This document shows positions 33,202 through 41,410 of a stretch of 64,000 bases of DNA, piece after piece. How positions within the stretch are numbered: position 1 is the first letter of the stretch; every line of letters begins with the position of its first letter. The stretch is from positions 3,580,501 to 3,644,500 of the forward strand of contig NZ_SGXG01000001.1 of NCBI RefSeq assembly GCF_004216715.1. The letters run 5' to 3'. The notes beneath the pieces are model-generated. The model made no database searches. It saw nothing but the letters and a program-made list of their open reading frames with translations, and was not told where the DNA came from. A program made the position numbers and the translations under genes. The stretch is from Cecembia calidifontis. GTDB lineage: Bacteria > Bacteroidota > Bacteroidia > Cytophagales > Cyclobacteriaceae.

Positions 33202-35363
33202 TCATGGAAAAAATATTAAAAACTAACAGAAGGGATTTCCTCAAAGTAGCTGCAACAGCTACAGGGGGGTTATTTATTGGTTTTTATTGGTCAGGCTGCG
33301 ATTCTCCCAAGATGAAGGTCCTGACTGATGAGGAAGTATTATCACAGGCTTTGGATTTCAATGCCTATTTATCGATTTCCCCATCGGGAGATGTTGTCAT
33401 TTATTCTCCGAATCCGGAATTGGGGCAAAATATCATGACCTCATTCCCTATGATTGTTGCGGAGGAATTAGATGCTGACTGGTCAAAAGTTCGGGTTTTT
33501 CAGGCACCGTTAGATAATGAAAAATACGATAGACAATTGACTGGTGGATCTGGGGCCATGCCACATTCCTGGGAGAGGCTTCGCAAGGCCGGGGCTACGG
33601 CCAAACATCTTTTATTGACTGCAGCAGCCACCAAGCTTGGGGTATCTTTTGATGAATTGAGTGCTGACAAAGGCATAATTTACCATAATGGCAAAAAGAA
33701 ATTTGAATTCGGAGAGGTAGTCGCAGATGCGGCGAAACTGACAGCTCCGGATGAAGTAAAACTTAAGGACCCGAAGGATTTTAAAATCATAGGCACACCT
33801 GTTAAAAACGTGGTTAATAAGGCTATGTTTACGGGCAAACCTTTGTATGGATTGGATTTTTATCGGGAAGGTATGGTCCATGCTATGATACAGCGTCCTC
33901 CGTTTGGAATGAAAATCAAATCTGTGGATGATTCAGCTGCAAGGTCTGTATCCGGTGTTACTGATGTTGTGGTATTCAAAAACAATGTTGCGGTAGTAGG
34001 TACCTCCACATGGCCTTTGATCAAAGCAAAAAGACAGCTTAGGATTGAGTACGAACCTGATGGAGCTTTGGAAAGCAGTTTTGACCATGACCGCATCATG
34101 AAAGAATTACTCGACAGTAAAAATGCACAGGTCATGAGAAAAGACGGTGACGTAGAAGCTGCTTTCAAAACTGCAGCACAGGTCATTACCAGTGAATACC
34201 AATGCCCCTTCCTTTCCCATGCTCCCATGGAACCCCAAAACTTTTTTGCCCATGTGAAGGGGGATAAGGTAGAACTGGTGGGACCGACACAGACACCTGA
34301 CCGTGCCAGAATGGAGACCGCCCAATTACTGGGTATTCCAACCGAAAATATCACTGTTGAAATTACCCGATTAGGAGGTGGATTTGGAAGGAGATTAAGG
34401 GCTGATTTTGTGGTAGAAGCTGCTGAACTGTCCAAAATTTTGGATAAACCCGTGAAGGTAAGTTGGACCAGGGAGGACGATATGACAGGTGGGGCTTACA
34501 GGCCTGCCGTAAGATACAGATTCCAGGCAGCATTGGATGATAAAGGCAATATGATCGCCTACAAACTGAGAGGAGCAGGTATTAATGCAGGTAATTCTAC
34601 CCGTGAAAATAACTTCCCTTCAGGTGCTGTAGATAATTTGCTGATTGAAAATATTGAGCATAGGTCTCCCATCACCACCAATGCATGGAGAGCTCCGATA
34701 ACCAATTTCCTGGCTTATGCAGAACAATCATTCTTGGATGAAGTGGCCCTGGCAGCCAAGAAAGACCCAGTAAAATTCAGGCTGGAGCTTTTGGAAAGGG
34801 CCAAAAAGAATCCTGTTGGAGAAATCCACTATGACATTGACAGGATGATAGGTGTTATAGAGACAGCTGCTGAGAAATCCAACTGGGGCAAGAATAAGGA
34901 TGTGATGCAGGGCTTTAGCGTTTATTTCTCTCATAGGTCTTATGTAGCCCAAGTCGCCGATATCGTGATGGAAGGTGGTCAACCTGTACTTAAAAAGATT
35001 ACCGCTGCCACTGATTGCGGTATCGTAGTACATCCTACAGGTGCCAACCATCAGGTTCGTGGTGGCATAGTGGATGGTATGGGACATGCCATGTTTACGA
35101 ATATGACCTTTGAAAATGGTCTTCCTAAACAAAGAAACTTTGATACCTATAGGTTGATCAGGATGAAGGAAGTACCTGAAATTGACGTTCATTATGTGGA
35201 TAGTGGTTATGATCCGACAGGACTTGGTGAACCGGCGCTTCCTCCTACAGGTGGAGCCATCGCCAATGCTATATTTGCCGCTACCGGAAGAAGGTTAAGA
35301 AGTCAACCTTTTATCGAGCAAAAAGAGTTTTCAGATATCAAGCTGCAGATTAGAAGAACATAA
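33198..35363 (+). CDS. Molybdopterin-binding large subunit (isoquinoline 1-oxidoreductase beta / aldehyde oxidase type)
   Basis: 721 aa with a twin-arginine signal (NRRDFLKVAATATGG at about 9-23), so it is exported folded, carrying the small subunit along. The xanthine-oxidase-fold Mo domains contain GGGFGRR (molybdopterin binding), ETAQLLGIPTENI, TTNAWRAP and the active-site Glu in GLGEPALPPTGG near the end. It hydroxylates an aromatic heterocycle or aldehyde, with unknown natural substrate. No separate cytochrome subunit follows. The genes for cofactor maturation lie just downstream. Confidence 0.92.
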   Translation: MIMEKILKTNRRDFLKVAATATGGLFIGFYWSGCDSPKMKVLTDEEVLSQALDFNAYLSISPSGDVVIYSPNPELGQNIMTSFPMIVAEELDADWSKVRVFQAPLDNEKYDRQLTGGSGAMPHSWERLRKAGATAKHLLLTAAATKLGVSFDELSADKGIIYHNGKKKFEFGEVVADAAKLTAPDEVKLKDPKDFKIIGTPVKNVVNKAMFTGKPLYGLDFYREGMVHAMIQRPPFGMKIKSVDDSAARSVSGVTDVVVFKNNVAVVGTSTWPLIKAKRQLRIEYEPDGALESSFDHDRIMKELLDSKNAQVMRKDGDVEAAFKTAAQVITSEYQCPFLSHAPMEPQNFFAHVKGDKVELVGPTQTPDRARMETAQLLGIPTENITVEITRLGGGFGRRLRADFVVEAAELSKILDKPVKVSWTREDDMTGGAYRPAVRYRFQAALDDKGNMIAYKLRGAGINAGNSTRENNFPSGAVDNLLIENIEHRSPITTNAWRAPITNFLAYAEQSFLDEVALAAKKDPVKFRLELLERAKKNPVGEIHYDIDRMIGVIETAAEKSNWGKNKDVMQGFSVYFSHRSYVAQVADIVMEGGQPVLKKITAATDCGIVVHPTGANHQVRGGIVDGMGHAMFTNMTFENGLPKQRNFDTYRLIRMKEVPEIDVHYVDSGYDPTGLGEPALPPTGGAIANAIFAATGRRLRSQPFIEQKEFSDIKLQIRRT

Positions 35364-35385
35364 GTTGCTTTCATCCGAAATTACC

Positions 35386-35417
35386 AAAACCCCCGGACTA
35401 AAGTTCGGGGGTTTTTT
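35386..35417. terminator. Terminator after the molybdenum hydroxylase operon
   Basis: CCCCCGGACT and AGTTCGGGGG pair (one G-T) with A-runs and T-runs on the two sides. It lies between the large subunit gene and a convergent small gene. Confidence 0.9.
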
Positions 35418-35811
35418 AAATCTCATCCATTTCCCTTTCCGGCCAATATGGGCCAGTAATAAGGATTTCAGCATTTTCAGGTAAAATTTCAAAACTCAAT
35501 TCCAGTTGGTCTCTTTCTTTTTCATGGATATTAAGACAGGCATTGAAAAAAATCAGGTCAAATTTTACCGATACTTGACCTGAAAATTGATTTCTAAAAA
35601 CAGGTGGTTTTAATAGAGTCACATTCTCTGTCACTGCACCTTGTTTTTTGTAGTAATAGGAAAGAAAAATACCAAGGTCTTTGGTTTTGTTTTCAAAGAC
35701 TTGCAACAATAATTCCCTAGTATTCTCTGGTTCAATCGGTCCGGATAGTTTAATTCGCCAGGTTTCCTGCATGACCAAAGTTATCCAAATCGGCCGAATA
35801 TCCATTTTCAT
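35416..35811 (-). CDS. Hypothetical protein
   Basis: 131 aa, cytosolic-looking, not recognised. It alternates charged and hydrophobic stretches, such as WRIKLSGPIEPENTRELL and QLELSFEILPENAEILITG. It is divergent from the cysteine desulfurase gene (52-bp gap). A second ATG lies two codons downstream. Confidence 0.6.
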   Translation of the reverse strand: MKMDIRPIWITLVMQETWRIKLSGPIEPENTRELLLQVFENKTKDLGIFLSYYYKKQGAVTENVTLLKPPVFRNQFSGQVSVKFDLIFFNACLNIHEKERDQLELSFEILPENAEILITGPYWPEREMDEI

Positions 35812-35863
35812 TTGTGGGATTAAATCTTAGCGCTTACCTTGGTTTTAGAAAAGAGTTGTACTC

Positions 35864-37012
35864 ATGAATTATCCCATTTATATGGATTACAATGCCACCA
35901 CACCTTGTTCAGAGGAGGTAGTGGAAGCCATGTTGCCTTACTTCTCCCGGCATTTTGGCAATGCGGCCAGTAAAAGCCATGCCTATGGCTGGGTGGCCGA
36001 AGATGCCCTTGAAACCGCAAGGGAACAGGTCGCTCATTTGATTGGAGCAAAAAGCAAAGAGATCATTTTCACTTCCGGTGCCACTGAAGCCATCAACTTA
36101 GCCATCAAGGGTATATTTGAAATTTTCAGAGGAGAAAAACAACATTATATTACCTGTAAAACAGAGCACAAAGCGGTATTGGACGCCTTAAAAAGTATAG
36201 AAATAGCAGGCGCTGAAGTCACTTACCTGGAAGTTAACCAAAAAGGTGAAATTGATATCCAACAACTTGAGGCAAGCATTCAAAACCACACCAAAATGAT
36301 TGCTTTGATGTGGGCAAATAATGAAACAGGTTTGATCCATCCTGTAGAAGAGATAAAAAAAATAGCCAATGATAAAAACATTATATTTTTTACGGATGCT
36401 GTCCAAGCTGTGGGAAAAATACCGGTGAATGTGTCAGGTATCCATTTGATGGCATTTTCTTCCCATAAATTTTATGGACCCAAAGGAGTCGGTGCATTAT
36501 ATATCCGCCATAACCATCCACTTCCCAAACCCCTTCCTTTGATAGAAGGAGGGGGGCATGAAAAAGGTTTCAGAAGCGGAACTGTCAATGTGCCGGGAAT
36601 TGTAGGGATGGGTAAAGCAGCTGTAATGCAGCATGAAGTTTTAAATGAGGAGTCAAATCGTTTGTCCATCCTAAGAAATAAACTGGAAAACAGCTTATTG
36701 CAAATTAACGGAACAAAATTGAACGGAAGTCAAGAAAACCGGTTGCCCCATGTGTGCAACATCGCTTTTGAAGGAATAGAAGGGGAGGAGCTATTGCGTG
36801 CTGTCAATAAAAAAGTAGCTGTAAGTTCGGGTTCGGCCTGCACAAGCATTTCGCCAAAACCATCCCATGTTTTGACTGCTATGGGTCTGGATACAGACTT
36901 AGGAAGAGCATCCATCCGCTTTAGTTTGGGGAAATTCACGACAGAAAAAGAAATTGAAGACTGCATTTCACATGTACATGCTGTAATTCAGGAATTCAGG
37001 AAAGAATCCTGA
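35864..37012 (+). CDS. Cysteine desulfurase (NifS/IscS-like)
   Basis: 382-aa PLP enzyme. MDYNATTP at 7-14, TSGATEAINLA, then the PLP lysine in SSHKFYGPKG (about 201-210) and the persulfide cysteine in SSGSACTS (about 322-329). It removes sulfur from cysteine as a protein persulfide. The neighbouring mocA and xdhC genes suggest a role like Rhodobacter NifS4, sulfurating the Mo cofactor held by XdhC, instead of general Fe-S assembly. The 3' end overlaps the convergent mocA gene by 25 bp. Confidence 0.9.
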   Translation: MNYPIYMDYNATTPCSEEVVEAMLPYFSRHFGNAASKSHAYGWVAEDALETAREQVAHLIGAKSKEIIFTSGATEAINLAIKGIFEIFRGEKQHYITCKTEHKAVLDALKSIEIAGAEVTYLEVNQKGEIDIQQLEASIQNHTKMIALMWANNETGLIHPVEEIKKIANDKNIIFFTDAVQAVGKIPVNVSGIHLMAFSSHKFYGPKGVGALYIRHNHPLPKPLPLIEGGGHEKGFRSGTVNVPGIVGMGKAAVMQHEVLNEESNRLSILRNKLENSLLQINGTKLNGSQENRLPHVCNIAFEGIEGEELLRAVNKKVAVSSGSACTSISPKPSHVLTAMGLDTDLGRASIRFSLGKFTTEKEIEDCISHVHAVIQEFRKES

Positions 37013-37611
37013 TCACCCATTAACTTTAATAATTCTTTATAATCTTCCTCTGTGTCTATATCCACTGAAGCCAAAGGAAAATCAATAGGTACTGTGTCTT
37101 CCCTATGGGCAAAAATGATTTTTTTTGCCCCTTCCTTTTCGCTTAATAATAGAAGTTCAGGGAAATATTTTTTATCGAATAAAGCAGGAACACCTAGGGT
37201 ATTTTTGTAGGAAGCCGCAATAATTCCTTTTTTGGTCTTATAATATTGGTCAATTAGCTCATTGAGCAAAGCTGAATCTGCAAAGGGTTGATCGGCCAAT
37301 ATGATAAGGACGGCGTCAACCTGATATTTTTCCTTCAGAAAGGAAAGACCGAGTCTCATGCTTGCGGACATCCCTGTTTTCCAATCTGGGTTTACCAAAA
37401 ATTGGATTTGGCCCATATCCAGTTTTTCTTGAATCAAAGCTGCATTGGCACCAAGAATTACAACGAAATGTGCTGCATGAGAGGTTTTTGCATTTTCTAT
37501 GGCATTTTCAAGTAGGGTTTTTCCCTTATAAACCAATAATTGTTTGGGACGTCCCAATCTTGCTGATTCACCTGCTGCCAATAGGACAATACCTATTTTT
37601 TCCTTTTTCAT
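36988..37611 (-). CDS. MocA-like molybdenum cofactor nucleotidyltransferase
   Basis: 207 aa. The nucleotidyltransferase loop LAAGESARLGRPKQLL lies at 11-26 and LADQPF (about 104-109) holds the metal-binding Asp. It fits MocA, which converts Mo-molybdopterin to the cytosine dinucleotide (MCD), the cofactor form used by isoquinoline-1-oxidoreductase-type hydroxylases such as the enzyme encoded nearby. The start codon overlaps the xdhC stop (ATGA, 37608-37611), indicating translational coupling. Confidence 0.88.
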   Translation of the reverse strand: MKKEKIGIVLLAAGESARLGRPKQLLVYKGKTLLENAIENAKTSHAAHFVVILGANAALIQEKLDMGQIQFLVNPDWKTGMSASMRLGLSFLKEKYQVDAVLIILADQPFADSALLNELIDQYYKTKKGIIAASYKNTLGVPALFDKKYFPELLLLSEKEGAKKIIFAHREDTVPIDFPLASVDIDTEEDYKELLKLMGDQDSFLNS

Positions 37612-38729
37612 CTCAGTTCATCATGGATAGGCCCTGGTTTATCCCTTAAATGCATAATGGTTTTCTTGGATAAGACAGTCTTTATTTCTGCTAAAGCAGA
37701 AAGTGCTATTTCCTCTGAACCCTCTGCGCCCAAGTCCAGCCCCATTGGACCATAAATATTGGAAGTATTGACCTGAATGCCTAGATTTTCCAGTCTTTCA
37801 AGAAGCTTGATTGTCTTCTTTTTTGGGCCTAGTATCCCAATGTAGGGAAGGGGATACTGTATTAGCCTGGATAATACCACCACCTCATATTCAAAGTTAT
37901 GTGTCATCAAGAGGGCTACTGTATGTTCATCCCACTCCAGATTCTGGATGACCTCATCCGCAGGACCTACTATAATTTTATTTGCAGTAGGAAACCTCCC
38001 TATGGTTGCATGATTTTTTCGCCCATCGACCAGCCACAATTCCCAACCCATCAAATGTGCCATTTTTGCAAGAGGAATGGTATCATTTCCGGCCCCAAAT
38101 AGCAAGAGCCTTAGGGGTGCTTTGATGACTTCGTAAAAGACAAAAAGCCCTTCCGCTTTTGGATAACTTTTTATCAGGTTATTTCCCTCTATTATAAGGT
38201 CCTTCGACTCTTGGTGAATGGCTTCAATTAGCTCTTTTGGAATTTTTGTTTCATCACCGGATTTTAAATTGTTTTTAAAAAGCAATTTGGTTCCGACTTG
38301 TTCTTCTCTTGACTTAAGAAGAGAAAAAACAGTCACCAGTAGGGATGTAGACCGGTCTGAAAGTGCTTTTTTCAATAATTCAATGGGATTTTCAGGGTCT
38401 TCGGGTAGAATTGGTTCAATCAGTACCTGAATGATGCCATTGCAACCCAAACCAACACCAAATTTCTGATCATCTTCATCGGTGGTATCGTAGGTGACCA
38501 ACATAGATTTTTGTTGAAAAATGACTGATTGAGCCTTCCTTAAGGCATCGCCTTCCAGACAGCCTCCTGAAATAGCCCCTGTCAATTCCCCGTCTTCTGT
38601 CACCAGCATTCTTGCTCCTGGTCTTCTGTAAGCGGACCCGTCCACCTTAACCACAGTGGCGAGTGCCGTTTTTTTATTACTTGAAACACTGGTATTATAT
38701 GCCTGTATGATCTGATGCAGTTCTTTCAT
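37608..38729 (-). CDS. XdhC-family molybdenum cofactor insertion protein
   Basis: 373 aa. The N-terminal XdhC domain has KVDGSAYRRPGARMLV and GAISGGCLEGD. The C-terminal Rossmann domain starts at LLLFGAGNDTIPLAKMA and continues with VDGRKNHA. XdhC binds the Mo cofactor, protects it during sulfuration by a cysteine desulfurase and helps insert it into the hydroxylase. It is first gene of the two-gene minus operon with mocA. Confidence 0.92.
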   Translation of the reverse strand: MKELHQIIQAYNTSVSSNKKTALATVVKVDGSAYRRPGARMLVTEDGELTGAISGGCLEGDALRKAQSVIFQQKSMLVTYDTTDEDDQKFGVGLGCNGIIQVLIEPILPEDPENPIELLKKALSDRSTSLLVTVFSLLKSREEQVGTKLLFKNNLKSGDETKIPKELIEAIHQESKDLIIEGNNLIKSYPKAEGLFVFYEVIKAPLRLLLFGAGNDTIPLAKMAHLMGWELWLVDGRKNHATIGRFPTANKIIVGPADEVIQNLEWDEHTVALLMTHNFEYEVVVLSRLIQYPLPYIGILGPKKKTIKLLERLENLGIQVNTSNIYGPMGLDLGAEGSEEIALSALAEIKTVLSKKTIMHLRDKPGPIHDELR

Positions 38730-38928
38730 GAAATTAAAATTTACATACTAAACTACTTAATTTTCCAAATAGGAGAATAGGTTCCTTGACAAACGGAAAT
38801 AGAATTTTAAAAATCAATATTTCAAGATCCGGTATTGCGACTACTTCTTTACTGAAAATCAAAAAGATTCTATAAAGAATCGCCTAAAAAATAGGAAAAG
38901 CACCCAGAATGTGGGAATATTGTAACAT

Positions 38929-39384
38929 ATGACAAAATCCAGAGAAACATTTAATAAAAAAGAAAAAGAGAAGCAAAGGGCAAAAAAGAAGCAGGAGAAA
39001 AAAGACCGTAAAGATGCGAGACAATCAGATGCAGAAAAATCCTCCAGTTTTGAGGATATGATTGCTTATGTCGATGAGTACGGAAATATTACTTCCACGC
39101 CTCCAGATCCAGCCAAAAAACAAGTGATCGATGCTGAAAGTATCGATATTGGAGTTCCAAAAGCAAAGGCCATTACAGAGGAAGAAACCTTCAGAAAAGG
39201 AAAGGTGTCCTTCTTCAACAGTTCCAAGGGTTACGGTTTTATTAAAGATGAACAAACGCAGGAAAGTATTTTTGTACATATGAGCGGTTGCATCGATGAA
39301 ATCAAAGAAAATGATAAAGTAACTTTTCAGACGGAAAAAACTCCAAAAGGCATGAGTGCCATTGAGGTGAAACTCTTAAAGTAA
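38929..39384 (+). CDS. Cold-shock-domain protein with basic N-terminal extension
   Basis: 151 aa. The first 35 residues are a Lys/Arg/Glu-rich, likely disordered region (KKEKEKQRAKKKQEKKDRK). The C-terminal cold-shock domain (about 88-151) has GKVSFFNSSKGYGFIKDE with the RNP1-like KGYGFI and RNP2-like IFVHMS. It binds single-stranded nucleic acid, probably as an RNA chaperone. The 199-bp upstream region holds only a small GATTC/GAATC hairpin. Confidence 0.88.
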   Translation: MTKSRETFNKKEKEKQRAKKKQEKKDRKDARQSDAEKSSSFEDMIAYVDEYGNITSTPPDPAKKQVIDAESIDIGVPKAKAITEEETFRKGKVSFFNSSKGYGFIKDEQTQESIFVHMSGCIDEIKENDKVTFQTEKTPKGMSAIEVKLLK

Positions 39385-39392
39385 AGAGTACA

Positions 39393-39439
39393 GAAAGGTT
39401 ACTGCCGGAAAAAATGAGATGTTTTTTCCGGACCTTTTA
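39393..39439 (+). terminator. Terminator after the cold-shock gene
   Basis: CCGGAAAAAA and TTTTTTCCGG form a perfect 10-bp stem with a 7-base loop. An outer AAAGGT/ACCTTT pairing extends it, and TTTT follows. Confidence 0.8.
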
Positions 39440-39466
39440 TCATAATCAATCAGGTTGATTAATAAA

Positions 39467-39943
39467 ATGCAGATTCCTTCATTAGCAGAATTCAAAAAAG
39501 AGCTGAGTTACCTCGATGCAAAAGAATTAACAGCAATCATTCTTGAACTCAGCAAATTCAGTAAAGACAATAAAGGCTATTTATTTTTTAGATTGTTTGA
39601 GCGCGACAATCCCAATCTCTTTGTTGAAATGTGCAAGGAAGATCTTGATATGGCATTCATGGATGCCAACATTAAAAATTACCATTTGGCAAAAAAATCA
39701 GCCCAAGCTATACGCCGTAAACTCAACAAAAATCTTAAACTGAGCAAAAACAAAGAAGCCCATATAGAAATGATCCTGTATTTTTGCAGTCAGTTGAAGC
39801 GGTATGGTTTCCTTGCTTTCCGACATCCGGTAATCGATAATCTCTATAGAGTCCAATTGGGTAAGGCAGAAAAATTAATAGAAAAGCTTCATGAAGACCT
39901 CCAATATGATTTTCAGATTCAATTGGAAGAATTGAAGGGCTAA
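39467..39943 (+). CDS. Hypothetical helical protein
   Basis: 158 aa from the ATG at 39467; an in-frame TTG four codons upstream is less likely. It is rich in Lys and Leu, predicted mostly helical, with no signal peptide. A motif such as SYLDAKELTAIILELSKFSKDNK is seen near the N-terminus. I cannot assign a family with confidence. Confidence 0.65.
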   Translation: MQIPSLAEFKKELSYLDAKELTAIILELSKFSKDNKGYLFFRLFERDNPNLFVEMCKEDLDMAFMDANIKNYHLAKKSAQAIRRKLNKNLKLSKNKEAHIEMILYFCSQLKRYGFLAFRHPVIDNLYRVQLGKAEKLIEKLHEDLQYDFQIQLEELKG

Positions 39944-40043
39944 AAATCAAATACCAAAGGGAGATTTGAAAAAAAAAATTAGAATACTCAGCCATTGAAT
40001 TCTCTTGATAAACTTTTTGGAAAGATTTGCTGTATATGAAATT

Positions 40044-41147
40044 GTGAAGCCGATTATTTCCATTTTCTTCATTTTCAGCATGATTCATCAGATGGCCTGT
40101 GGACAGCATCTGACAGTTGATTTGATAGCCACCGGTAAACCTTTTGAACAAACCGCCTATAAGATCACCGAAGTGATTGATATGCGGGTCAATAAAAACC
40201 AAATTGGGGAAGTTTTTCAAATCAATGATAAAAAAGGAAATGTACTCTTTAAAAACAGCCTTGATCAATCTGCATTGGATTTTTATACCAAGAATGTCAA
40301 ACCATACCAACAAGAGGTACAAAAAATCCAGGCACGAATTTTTGAGTTCACTTTAACAGAGAGCAAAGCATCAGGTAACAATGTTTATAACGGTGACATC
40401 CAATTAATTATAGGATTTTTTAAGTTAGGGAACTTTGAACCTGTTCATTTGGTGGATTATTCCGGATCCGTCCAATACAGAAGGTCCGCCAACAGATTAG
40501 AGATGATTGAAAGTTTGGTAAACAGGATCTTCAGAAATGGCTTGGAGTACTTTGACACTTGGATCAAAATGCAGGTAATGGACAACAAGCACCTTGTACA
40601 GGGGGTGCGTCTGAAAATCATAGACAAGCCTAAATGGAGTGATAAAGACACCGTTTATTACTCTACTGAAAGGCCATTGATCTGGGATGATTTCCGTGAC
40701 AGGCCAAATTCCAGGAGCAGGTTCAATGCCAGCATATTCACCAGTTTTTCCATTCAGGGAAAATCCTTGGTAGAATCCGGTACAATTGTTCAAACCATTG
40801 AAATTGATGTCTATATGCTGCCGGATCAATCCTGGGTAAGGAATCCAAGTGATTATGCTTTGAATCATGAACAGCGCCATTTTGATGTGGTGCGGATTGT
40901 TGCCGACCGATTGGTCTATCAATTAAGGAATTTGACTTTGGATCCAGACTGGTACGAGGCAACCATCAATGATGCTTATCTGAATGCTTACCGGGAAATG
41001 AACCGGTTGCAGGAGATCTATGACAAACAGACCAGGCATGGAATGGATACCGTAGAACAGGAAAGATGGAACCATATGCTGGATCAGGCTTTAAAAGGAA
41101 ATTGGGAAGAAATTGATAGGGAATTAAACATCAAATACCCGGCTTAA
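40044..41147 (+). CDS. Secreted predicted zinc protease (DUF922-like)
   Basis: 367 aa from a GTG at 40044, chosen because it puts a signal peptide at the N-terminus (KPIISIFFIFSMIHQMACGQ); a TTG at 40005 and an ATG at 40080 are alternatives. The C-terminal half matches the DUF922 predicted-metalloprotease pattern: IWDDFRDRPNSRSRFNASI, then a zincin motif HEQRH at residues 275-279 within NHEQRHFDVV. It would act in the periplasm or at the cell surface. The N-terminal part (about 25-200) is not recognised. Confidence 0.65.
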   Translation: MKPIISIFFIFSMIHQMACGQHLTVDLIATGKPFEQTAYKITEVIDMRVNKNQIGEVFQINDKKGNVLFKNSLDQSALDFYTKNVKPYQQEVQKIQARIFEFTLTESKASGNNVYNGDIQLIIGFFKLGNFEPVHLVDYSGSVQYRRSANRLEMIESLVNRIFRNGLEYFDTWIKMQVMDNKHLVQGVRLKIIDKPKWSDKDTVYYSTERPLIWDDFRDRPNSRSRFNASIFTSFSIQGKSLVESGTIVQTIEIDVYMLPDQSWVRNPSDYALNHEQRHFDVVRIVADRLVYQLRNLTLDPDWYEATINDAYLNAYREMNRLQEIYDKQTRHGMDTVEQERWNHMLDQALKGNWEEIDRELNIKYPA

Positions 41148-41257
41148 AGTTTTCAATTTTGTTTTTCCCCGAATACTTATGGAGAGCAATTGAATATTAA
41201 GTATTTAAATAATCATACCGTTCAAGGGAAAACTAAAACTCTGCAGTATGTTAAGGG

Positions 41258-41304
41258 TATTTTTGTTATATAATTTACATTATGTTAAACAGAGGATTGT
41301 TTAA
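41258..41304 (+). promoter_or_regulatory. -7 element and hairpin in the DASS transporter leader
   Basis: TATTTTTG (41258-41265) is a -7 match about 145 bp before the ATG. Just after it, TTAAACA (41285-41291) and TGTTTAA (41298-41304) form a perfect 7-bp inverted repeat, a possible operator or leader hairpin. The rest of the 263-bp gap shows only one loose inverted repeat near 41172. Confidence 0.3.
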
Positions 41305-41410
41305 TATAGATACAAAATACCAACCACCAATCCATAAAAAATTGCTCTCCCCTCAAAGCATTTGAAATTCCTGAAAATTTTAATAAGCTTAGCAAACAAT
41401 CTATTCATAA

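Noticed and set aside
33860..34435. 191-codon minus-strand frame inside the molybdopterin subunit gene
   Set aside because: Antisense to a well-supported gene, with no recognisable motifs.
39735..40322. 195-codon minus-strand frame over the 39467-39943 and 40044-41147 genes
   Set aside because: Spans two plus-strand genes with better support (signal peptide, HEQRH motif) and shows no family features.
41172..41205. AATACTT/AAGTATT repeat as terminator of the predicted protease gene
   Set aside because: Only 7 A/T-rich pairs with a 20-base loop and no T-run; too weak to call.
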